A stretch of 64,000 bases of DNA, from contig NC_041018.1 in the NCBI RefSeq assembly GCF_004193775.1, positions 35,036,913-35,100,912 on the forward strand, in the 5' to 3' direction. Positions 1-9,900 of this stretch are shown piece after piece. The stretch is from Glycine soja. Lineage: Eukaryota; Streptophyta; Magnoliopsida; Fabales; Fabaceae. Position numbers and translations under genes: made by a program. How positions within the stretch are numbered: position 1 is the stretch's first letter; each line of letters opens with the position of its first letter. Under the pieces are notes generated by a model, which was not told where the DNA came from, did no database searches, and saw only the letters and a list, made by a program, of their open reading frames with translations.

Positions 1-638
1 GGAAAAAACCCGAATTCAATTTGTGAGAAAGAGATACCAAACCAAAGGAGATGGTGACACCTTCAATCCAGTTGAGCATTAATCTACAGAGTCAAATGTT
101 GAACTAAAAAAAATCAACAAAATCAAAAAACAATTAGTAAGTAGTGCAGAAGCAAAGGGAGCGAGAATTACCCAATTCATGCCAACACTAGAAACCTTGC
201 CCCAAAATTCCTTAATAGAAATAAATAGAGAAAGAAGGTTCTTACCGTAGAAAGGGGCCACAAATGAGACAGAGATGGCAGACGAAAGGAGATTGCCATT
301 GAAGACTCTGACAATGACGACGCGGCGAACAAAGGCGACAACGGAAGAAGAGACTGAGAGGCACTGAAAGGGTTTAGGGTGCGAGAAAGAGGGAGTGAGA
401 CTATGTAAAAATATTTAAGCACATTCAAAGACAGTTTTCACAAAACTGTCTTTGAAAACAAGATTTCAAAGATGATTTTTGAATACCAACTTTGAAATCT
501 TGCTTTCAAAGTCAATTTTTGAAAACCCACTTTGAATATGTGCATGTATTTACAAAATTATCATCGCATGTTTTTCAAAGACGGTTTTGTAAAACCATCG
601 TTGGTTCAGTGTTGCAAAATCTCATTTTTGTAGTAGTG
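1..638 (-). mobile_element. Terminal part of a CACTA (En/Spm-like) element, entering from the left edge
   Basis: The sequence ends at 631-638 with TAGTAGTG preceded by a T-run, the reverse complement of the CACTACTA...AAAA terminus typical of plant CACTA elements. Inward of it (about 423-600) lies an array of short direct and inverted motifs built on TTTCAAAG and CTTTGAAA with intervening T-runs, the expected subterminal repeats that bind the TNPA-type protein. A 3-bp target duplication would be GAA (639-641), but the other end is outside the window. No transposase is visible here. Confidence 0.7.
180..390 (-). pseudogene. Possible captured gene 5' end (leader plus first exon) inside the CACTA end
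   Basis: On the minus strand the CT-rich stretch from about 390 down to 290 resembles a plant 5' leader. It is followed by an ATG at about 332 that opens a short reading frame beginning MAISFRLPSLSHLWPL, with a consensus-like GGTAAG donor near 246. The composition is richer in GC than the flanking subterminal repeats, as expected for host sequence picked up by a CACTA element. I do not recognise the source gene. It could also be the element's own leader exon, because CACTA genes often start near a terminus. Confidence 0.35.
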
Positions 639-1602
639 GAAAGGATACAACACAAGAAATTTATATTGGTTGACCACCAAACCTTGGGCTGCATCTAGTT
701 TTACATCTGTAGAAATTTTTCACTAAGACAAACGCTAACTATAAAGGATATTCTTTCACCTTGAGCCTTGTTCATAGTACTATTTTGTAGCCTCTTCATC
801 CTACTTTTGAACAAAGTATTTTAACATCGATTTATAAGTCTACACCAAGTATTCTCACCTCTTCAGGTCAGTATTCTTATTTCTTATCTTTACATGTTTT
901 CTTTTGAAGACAAACCTTAGGCTACATCTAGTTTCCACACTAGTAGAATTTTTCCACAAGACAAATACCAACTATAAAGGATATTCTTTCACCTTAAGTC
1001 TCCTCAAGGTCTTAAGTCTCCTCAAGGTTCCCTTAATATTATTTTTAAGGCTTCTTTTTAACATAATAATCTAACAACTACAAGTATGAACCAAGTATTA
1101 TCATCTCTTTAAGTCATTATTCTCACCTCTACAAGTTTGTACTAAGTATTTTCTCCTCATCCTAAACAATAGTCTTACTTTGCAGGTTACAAAACCAGTA
1201 TTATCAACTTTTGTAGGCTCTTCAAGCAATATTCATAATCTCTATAGGTTCTTCTCTTAGTATTCTAACCTCTGCAGGTTCCACATAACTTAAGTTTCTC
1301 ACAATATTCTTTCACAAAAATTTGTTCTAGACTTACATAAGAAACTCTATTGTGCACAAAACCCACTTCATAAGCTCTAGTCTCTTGATTGCACTTCTAA
1401 GTTTCCTTCTCGCCGCTTTTATTTGGATAAACTCTATCCTCTCTTTTTGAAGGCTCATTTCATTGAGGTTACACAAAAATAAGAGTTTTACATACACTAT
1501 TTTGAATTTACACCAGATTAACTCTAATCCTAGAATCTTTTGGCTATGGAAGACTCATTTTCAGAAGATGAGAACTCTCTCTTCAGAAGCTTGAATTATG
1601 AA
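639..1602. repeat. Non-coding repeat-derived stretch with two diverged 90-bp direct copies
   Basis: No gene is seen. About 90 bp at 669-760 (containing CTATAAAGGATATTCTTTCACC) recur with roughly 85% similarity at 909-1000. Further on, short phrases such as CTCACCTCT and CTGCAGGTTC recur in 850-1300. It resembles the untranslated part of a decayed LTR retroelement, but I cannot assign it to a family. Confidence 0.4.
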
Positions 1603-2708
1603 TGTATATCATGCAGGTTTTGATGATACCAAATAGTTTACTTGATGAGCACAGATTGAATCAAGTCAACAAACAGGATCAAGAAAATCTAAGATAAGAA
1701 CTTAGTCAATTTGTTAAAAGAATCTCAATTTGATTGCTATAGTTTGGCCTCAAAATCTTTACTATCAAAATTCTTTTATTAAAGTTAAAATCAGTTCAGA
1801 AATATCTTTTTGAACTGGTAATTGATTACCAGGTTCATGTAATCGATTACCAGAGGGTTTGTAAAGTGGCATATTGAAAATTTTGAACTGATGAACCAAC
1901 GGCACAAAATTATTTGAATTTTGACTTATGTAATCAATTACCATAGTGGTGTAATCGATTACCAGCGAAGAGATTTCAGAAAAATTATTAAAAAGTCACA
2001 ACTTTTCAAAATATAATTGTGTTATCGATTACCAGAATCATGTAATTGATTATGAGTGAAAAAGTTTTAGAAAAACCTTTTGAAAAGACACATCTCTTCT
2101 AGTTGTTTTTGAACAAGCACAGTGGGCCTATAATATGTGTGTCTTTACTTCGAAAAAGGTAAAGAATACTCATAGAACTTAATTGTCAAAATCTCTCTAA
2201 ACAAATTTGGCCAAACACTTGCAAAATTATTGAGAATTATTCTAGGATCTTCAAATTATATCATCTGCTCTAAAAGAGAGAAATCAATCTTTCATCTTTT
2301 GAAAACTCAGTTGTAATCAAGAGATTGTTTGTCTCTTGGTGTGTGAGAAAATTGAACACAAGGGCAAGGAATCCCAATGTGTGTTCAAAGATTGTAAAGA
2401 ATTTACAAGGATAGTGGAAAATCTCAAGTGGGTTACTTGAGAACTAGACGTAAGCACGAGAAGTGGTCGAACCAGTATAAATCGAGTTTGTAATTCTCTC
2501 TTTCCTTATCTCATTTATTTATTGCAACTTGTTTTGTCTTGCACGTTTAAAGAATATTGTTAAATTGATTTATGCTTCTTTTTCTACATTCTAAATCTAT
2601 TCATATCATTTTAAAAAAAGGGATTAAAACTTGTTAGTCGGAAAATTTTTAAGACTTAATTCACCCCCCCCCCCCCCCCTCTTAAGCTATTGAGGCCACT
2701 TGTTCAAG
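1603..2708 (+). mobile_element. Solo LTR of a Ty1-copia-type retrotransposon
   Basis: It starts TGTATATCATGCAGG and ends in a C-homopolymer (2665-2679), then CTCTTAAG and TTGAGGCCACTTGTTCA. The same ending is seen in the LTRs at 50016 and 59575 on the opposite strand; at 59575 the LTR end is followed by a tRNA-Met-type primer-binding site. Six copies of TAATCGATTACCA-like motifs lie at 1820-2055. ATGAA occurs on both sides (1598-1602 and 2709-2713) and may be the 5-bp target duplication, although this makes the end ...CAAG rather than canonical CA. No primer-binding site or coding DNA follows, hence a solo LTR. Confidence 0.65.
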
Positions 2709-2713
2709 ATGAA

Positions 2714-4796
2714 TTTCTGACCTTACCCCATCTTTGTTGTTTTCCTTCCTTGCAATGAACACCTTTGAATAAGGGTCCTTTTATAAGCCTTTGAGATTAT
2801 CATTTATGGTTGTTGGAGGGATTTCAAACTTAGTCAAACACTACATGAGTTTATCTCTTTTATACAAATGTTTATTAACTATTGTACCTTGTCCTTTCTA
2901 CTAATTTTGATTCTTTTTTGCCATAATATTTGCTTCCCTTTTCAAGTACAATTAGCACAAATTCAAATTTGAATTGTGATTATTGATGCTAGCAAGTTCC
3001 TTAGTGGTTCACCTTATGTCGCCTTCTGAACCTTGTCATAGGTGTTGCTTTTGAAGAATGGTTTTTGGAGCATGCTTCATGAAGTAGCTTCTAGGGACTT
3101 AGTATTTTTTATACAATATGCTAATTCTATACTTATGGTTGCTTTATTTGAATGAAAATTTGATTACCAATGCAAGTTTTTGTTTCTAAATGCTTGTTGG
3201 TATGATTCTGAGCCTTTTGCTTCTGATGTAGGTGCTTTTGAAAAGTAGTATAGATATTTATATCTCATTCTTTATTCAACCTTGCATCTTCTTTTGATCC
3301 TTTTTGTCATGTGTAGCTTCTTGTCATATTACTCCTTGATGACTAGATTCACCTTTTGATAATGCTTGTGATCATACATAGCTTTTGATCTTACTACATG
3401 TAACACCTTTAATTTCTTTTATGTTTATTGTATGTGAGAATATAGAATTTTCTATAAGATTAATGATTATGCACTAATGGTATAAAACAGTTTTACACCG
3501 TCATCTAATTACAAATTATCATTTCAATTACTTCAAGATAATTATTTTAAAAGTCAACAAATTTATCATATATGATGAGTTGTGATTGGATGACTGGGTA
3601 AATTTTTTTACATTGTTAATGTATAACCTTTTTTATTTTCTATTTTCTCAATATTTTTGTAATATGTTACTATTTGGAATTCTAAAATTTTGACTACATG
3701 GTTGAATCCAGAACGTTGAAAAACTTAAAAGTAGGATTTTGAATATATTTTATTATAAATTAAAATAATACTGTTGAAAAATGATAAATATGTTCCAAAC
3801 TGTAAACTGCAAAGCAAATAAAAATATAAACAAAGACCCCAAATAAAAATAAAATAGCTCTTAATTTAAAAAATATTTTTATAATTACACAGTACTACTA
3901 ATTCTGAAAATTTAGAGAATTTCACGTAAAAAAAATACATTTGATTGACTGTGTAAGTTAAACCAACGTCAGTTTTAAAAAGTCTTTGAAAAATAATTTA
4001 CAATTCATTTTATTTAAAATAAATATTTTCCTAATTTTTCTAGAGATTTCATAATTATTAATAGGAAATTGAATTATTAATATTTTCAATTGAAAATAGC
4101 GTTTTAATTATTTGAAAATAAGAGAAAATATAAGAAACTGATTTTAAAATTTTAAAATTAGTAAAATTATAAATATTTCATAATGAAACTGTCACAAAAC
4201 TATACACAAAAAATATATTTTTAATTATTATAACAAAAGAATTAACATGAAATAAATGAATAACTTGAAATTTAATAAATAAAAGTTTGAAAGAAAAACT
4301 TTATTTTGAGGGCTCTGTTTTTCTTAACCAAATATAATGGGCCAAACTAAAACATAAAATTGAACAATTAAGCCAATTGATATTTACACTCCCTATTTTT
4401 GCTAATTAGATCCCATTCCCCCTTTTTATATTTTATTTGTCTATTATATCATTTTCACTTAAAGAGATACAATCCTTGCAACCACCTTTTTCTTTCCCGG
4501 AAATGTCTTTTTGAAATATCATAGTTCTGGAAATACATTTATGAAAAAGGTATATGTTAGTTTGGAAAAACATTTCTACTATTAGAAAATCAATGTTTAT
4601 TTTACATCTCATGTTTATTAGTGTTATTTTCATCCTATCATAGTTAATCTTTAAATCTGACCTTGAAAAACTAAACATATGTACTTCAAATTAAGCTCTA
4701 ATCTTTAGTTTGAATCAAACTAAAAATCTAATAAACTCAACCCCTATTCTTAAGCAAACTTCTTTGTCAAAAATTTAAATAATCTAAACACCTGAG
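2714..4796. other. AT-rich intergenic DNA, no gene seen
   Basis: No credible coding region on either strand. It contains one short MITE-like hairpin (3473-3635, listed separately). Before 3420 the sequence is T-rich with repeated short phrases and may be decayed retroelement; after 3660 it is plain AT-rich DNA. Confidence 0.5.
3473..3635. repeat. Short MITE-like inverted repeat
   Basis: The left arm (AATGGTATAAAACAG, then TTTTACACCGTCATC) is matched in inverted, diverged form by the right arm (GATGACTGGGTAAA, then TACATTGTTAATG). About 160 bp in all with an AT-rich loop. The family is common in legume DNA; the superfamily is not determinable from this copy. Confidence 0.45.
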
Positions 4797-6986
4797 TCAA
4801 AATTCATTTGGTTGTGTTTCCCACCAAAAGGGTAAAAATGTCATGTGTTTCAGGTCCTCTTCAAATTTCTCCGCAACTATACATGCCACTCTTTCATTAT
4901 TTTCAAGAACAAAACAACTCGAATATTTACTTGCTTTATGTCCCCCGGCCCTCCTTTCTTTTCTTTTATTAAAGTCTAAGAAATTCTCTACCTTTTTTAA
5001 TTTTTTAATACTATTAATCTGCATGCAGCATTGAATTCTCCTCCTTCACGAATTCAGAATTATTTGTGACAATTCACTTCTTCTTTGACTTATGCAAATG
5101 CATTTCTGTAGGTACATTCCACCTTTGGTCTTTGGCGTGCATGGGGCGAGTTCTTTGCTCTCTTTGTTGTCTTGTCTTCGTTTGGCAGCTGGAAAAAAAA
5201 AAAACTGAATTTTACATTTGAACTTGACTTTTTTTGTCCCACTTATTACTTAATCTGCAAGGAAATGACTTTTCCAATGTATTATTTATAATTGTATAAT
5301 CTTGTTTCACTAAGTGAGTTTTGAGGTTATGTCTAGCAATGAGTGAAAATGAGTGCAATATGAAAGATCCAAAGTCACTAGTAGTTGTCTTGATTAAGGT
5401 GATATTGCTTCTTTTGTGTGGTTAATTTCTAGAAATTTGAAATTTGAATTGCTTTGCATCTTTTAATCTTTCTGGGTATGTTAAGGTTCTTCTCTGTAGT
5501 TTGTAACACTTTTTTAATCACGTTTAGGAATCTTTGCTTGTACTTGCTTGGTTTTTAAGCAAGCATATAAGATATGTCAACAGGGTAACCTCATGGAGCT
5601 TTTTGTTGTTTTGTCATTCTTTTCATTGGATTCTTTGGAAGTTAGTATAAGATACATACAATTTGCTTCTGCTAGAGTTTCATAAGAGATATGTATTCTA
5701 GGGGTTGCTTGTTAGCACCATTGGTTAGATGCTTTGGGAAGAAACCCCAGTGCCCCTCATTTTTTGTGTTTTGTGGTGCCTGGTTTCGTGTTCTTGTGTT
5801 TTCTTCCATGGATAAGTTAAAGCTCAAATGCAAGGGGATTTTCTGTGTAAGAGAGACTTATTTTATGCTACTTTTAATTTCAGGAATTTTGTTGTTACAT
5901 TAGTTGCAGACATATTTCTTTTTCTCTTTTTTTTCCACTTATTTGAGAAGGCAATAAGGTTTTAATTGTGTACCTGATTGCATAGTTTTGTGCCCTTAAG
6001 GATTCACACACCCTTTTTTGCTTCTATCTTGGTGTCAAAGTGTATCTTTTTTTCTTAAACACATCATGCTTAGGCTCCTTTTTTTCCCTATTTGTTTCCC
6101 TTGATTTCATGTTAAAAACAGTTGATACATCATCACTAACAGTGCATGATAGCAACTTATTCTAGATTTTCTTTTACTATAGTGCTTGTGTATATCTATA
6201 ACAGGTTTGTTTCAATTTATTCTTGATGTCACGTTAAAACAGTTGATACATTATCACTAACAGTGTATGATAGCAACTTATTCTAGATTTGCTTTTACTA
6301 TAGTGCTTGTGTATATCTATAACAGGTTTGTTTCAATTTATTCTTGATGTCATGTTAAAATAGTTGATGCATCACTACCTGTTACTGTTCTAGGCACAGG
6401 TTTGTTTCAACTTATTCTTGCTCAAATGTAAATTCAGGTAATTGAATATTCAATTGATAGAAAAAAAACCAAGACAAGAATATTGGTTTTAACTTGATGG
6501 CTATATTTAAGTTTTAGATCATTTTTCCAGAATCTTTGATTCACTTTACAAATAATCGTGAATTTGTGCTGCATAATTTTCTTTTGTAGACATCGACTGT
6601 AAACAAATAAACAAAGTATAAACCTGTGAACAGAGGAAAAAAAATATTTATGAGGAAGTTCAAATCTGCAATTGCTGTTGATCTAAGAAATCCTCCAACG
6701 CAAATATCAAATGATATAAAGATAATTAACAAGAAAACATGCCTAGAAAGTAGGGTATTGTGTCTCTCTGTTTTATTTGCCTTTTAAAGTATTGTTTAGG
6801 TATAATGATAAGAACTATAAACTGAGTAATTCATTCTTGCTAGGTTGTGTTATTTAACTTGAGTTATAGTTTGGTACCTGCAACTCTGCTTTATTATCAA
6901 CATCATCTTTTAATTCAATCTGGTAGAGTGAATATTATTAATAGTTGGTTTTAATCATACTTATGTCTTAACCTGCTTTACAACAG
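4797..6986 (+). other. Probable promoter, 5' leader and first intron region of the DUF4050 gene
   Basis: Composition changes at about 4840-5180: less AT-rich and pyrimidine-rich on the + strand, like a plant 5' leader. Between here and the first recognisable coding exon at 6987 I see T-rich, intron-like sequence. The leader exon boundaries and a possible upstream initiating exon could not be fixed. The small open frames at 4797-5034 and 5691-5903 show no family signature and I do not call them. Confidence 0.35.
6102..6385 (+). repeat. Tandem duplication, 121-bp unit, about 2.3 copies
   Basis: GTTGATACAT...ATCACTAACAGTG begins at 6121 and again at 6242; a third partial copy begins at 6363. 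The first two units are nearly identical through CTATAACAGGTTTG, so the duplication is young. It sits in the presumed 5' intron of the DUF4050 gene. Confidence 0.85.
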
Positions 6987-9900
6987 AACATAGGTTGTCT
7001 TGGATGCTGCAAAAAAACTCCAGTAATTATTTCAATGGATGAAGCATCTAAAGGACTAAGAACTCAAGGTCAAACAGTGAGTAAAGTGGATGGATCAGAA
7101 GATTTCTGGAGCAGCAGCACCTTTGAGTTAGACCATAGTGCTGCTCATTCACAGAGAAGCATCTCGTCAATCGGAATGCCAAATAATCCTTCTGATTCTC
7201 AGTGTAGTGGAGGCAGTCAAAGTGGTGCTCCTGAATTTGTCAACCATGGCAAGTTTGCTGTTATGTGTTCATTATCTGTTGATTCTCTGGTGTGGAAACG
7301 ATCTTGCTTAATTGTTGATAGAGCTATTCAGGACTTATAGGTTATATGTGCTTTGCTAAGAGTAAGATGTTTTAATATTGAGAAATGCTAGTAACACTCT
7401 AAAAATTTGTTGGAAATACAAAATTTTGGAAGTCTTACTTCTTAGTTAATGAACCTCACTCGTGATTTTATAATTTTTAATAAATTTTAGCCAATAGCAG
7501 AGACTGTGTTAGAAGGAATATATTAGAGAATGTACCACTAGCATTCCTCTTTAATATTTTCATGCAATGTTTGAATCAAACTCCTTGAACCTCAAGGAAC
7601 AGTTACAACTTAACTTCCTTGGAATAGTTTGATTGCCATCTTCTTATGCTCATTTTGAAATGCAGCTTCACTTTACATTTTTCTTTTTTCCTTTCATGCT
7701 CTTATTGAAGAGGGAGGACAAAATATCCCTCTCTGCTAGGGCGCAGCATTGCTGGAGGGTCCATGCATGAAAAATAAATTGATACACACAGTAACTGAAT
7801 GTCTTCTTGTATTGTACCTTTCTCTATTTTTTTTTATTTTTTATGTTTTGTAAACTGTAATTTCTTTATTCTTGATGTAGTATTGGAGTCAATTTAGTTA
7901 TGTGTAATTACTGTTTCTGAAACTTAAAACTAGAAACTAGTTTTCAGGATTTTATTTGATCTGTATACACAATTCTTTGTGACAGAAAATTTGATCTATA
8001 TGCAGGGCTTCTTCTTTGGAACCAGATAAGGCAACAATGGGTTGGAAACAAAAGGTCTGAGAGTATCGCAGAAATTCAAGAACCAAGAATAAGGTAAATA
8101 AATATATGCATTCTCCAGTGAAGTCTTGAAAGTCTTTTGCAATATAAATATCTTACAGAGTGGGGCAAATTGTGTTCCCTTTTCCTTTCATGCATATTTA
8201 AGCTGATGAGCAGTGAAACTTGCTGTGGCTAATTACTTCAATGAGAAATATTCAGAAAAAAATGTGTAGAGAAGTTCTCAAAAGTACTTTTGACTTTTGA
8301 CTTGTATTCAAACAGGTCTTATTTGCTTCTCTACTCTAACTAGTATTATATCATTGTCCGTTTTTATGCAATTCTCATACTAAGTTTTCCCCTCCCTTGA
8401 AGAAGCACCCAGCTAAGCTCACAATATTTTTGATTGTCAATGCAAGTTTTAGCTGTCTAGCTGCCGCTTATTTTTACATTGATCAAGCTTTTACACTCTA
8501 CATAGCACATTTTTTCCTTGATATTTTGATATGGCCACAAATTAGGATTATCATATCTAAATCTTGAATTATTTAGTTTATCTTGTTTCTTTATCTTTTC
8601 TTATTTCCTATTCCTATTTTATTAATTAGGGTAATATTTAGATAAGATCTTATTAATTAGGGATCTCTTATTTTTATTTTATCAATTAGGATAATTGTTA
8701 GTTATGATCATATTGATTCAATTAAGATAATTAGGATTACTAGGGATGTATTTGTAGCCTAGGGAGTACTGGGTTGAAATTTAACCAATGAGAAATATTT
8801 AGAAAAAACTTGTATTAGTTAAGGATGGACTCAGTCAAGGATGAGTCTGATTCTTGCTTTCACTATAGGTCGAAAGAAGTCTTCCGTGTCTAGCCTCGTG
8901 ACTCAATCATACATTAAGGTTCATAACAACTTGTTATCCAGAGTCAACATGGGTGACACGGATTTAGCAGCAAAACTAAATGAATTCATGAAACATATGG
9001 GTATCAGGCATAGCACCCTAGAGGAGTAGATGGCTAAGATTTCTACTGTGGTTACTAAAGGTTCAACAGGAGAGAACTCAGAAGAAACAATAGTAATAAA
9101 GAAGAGGTTTGGCAAACAATAAACAATAATCCATTGGGTGAGCTTTTCAATCTCAAGCTATAAGAAGAATTAAGAATGGATATTGAATTCCAGCAATAAG
9201 GTAATTTGAGTGTTGCTTTAGATATGGCTCGAACATTAGAACGCAAGGTCACTCAAGGGGGGCTTCCACCAACTGTCAAAAATGGGTCTGCTACTTCCAC
9301 CCATGCAAAGAAGTCAACCGAAAGCAACCTAATAAATGATGTTCTTCTGCCTCATTACCAAAAAATTAACAAGGTGGAAATGGCTAAAAGAAGAGCTAAG
9401 GGCATGTGCTACAAATGAGATGATGAAGCTTATGATGTGAAGCATAAATGTAAAAGGTTGTTTTGGATTCAAATATACTTGGAGAGGACAACCATGAGGA
9501 TGACCGCAGCAGACCTCTTATTCAAATCTGAATTTGAGCTTGAAGACATGCTCAAAGTCAAGGCGAGAGTGATGATATGACCACAAATTAGGATTATCAT
9601 ATCTAAATCTTGAATTATTTAGTTTATCTTTTCTGATTTCATATTCTTATTTAAACGAGGTTTTTTGCAGCCATCCTCATTATTGTTCTCTTTAGGTATT
9701 TGAATCGAAAACAAACCTTTTACGTTTATGCTTCACTTCATAAGCTTCATGGTCTCATTTGTAGCACATGCCCTTAGCTCTTCTTTCAGCCATCTCCACC
9801 TTGTTAATTTTTTGGTAATGAGGCAGAAGAATCTCCCTTATTATTTTTGCTTCCAGCTGGCTTCTTAGTACGGGTGGAAGTAGCAGACCCATTTTTGAAA

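Noticed and set aside
4797..5034. Overlapping short frames on both strands
   Set aside because: No family signature; the region is better explained as a leader or promoter of the DUF4050 gene.
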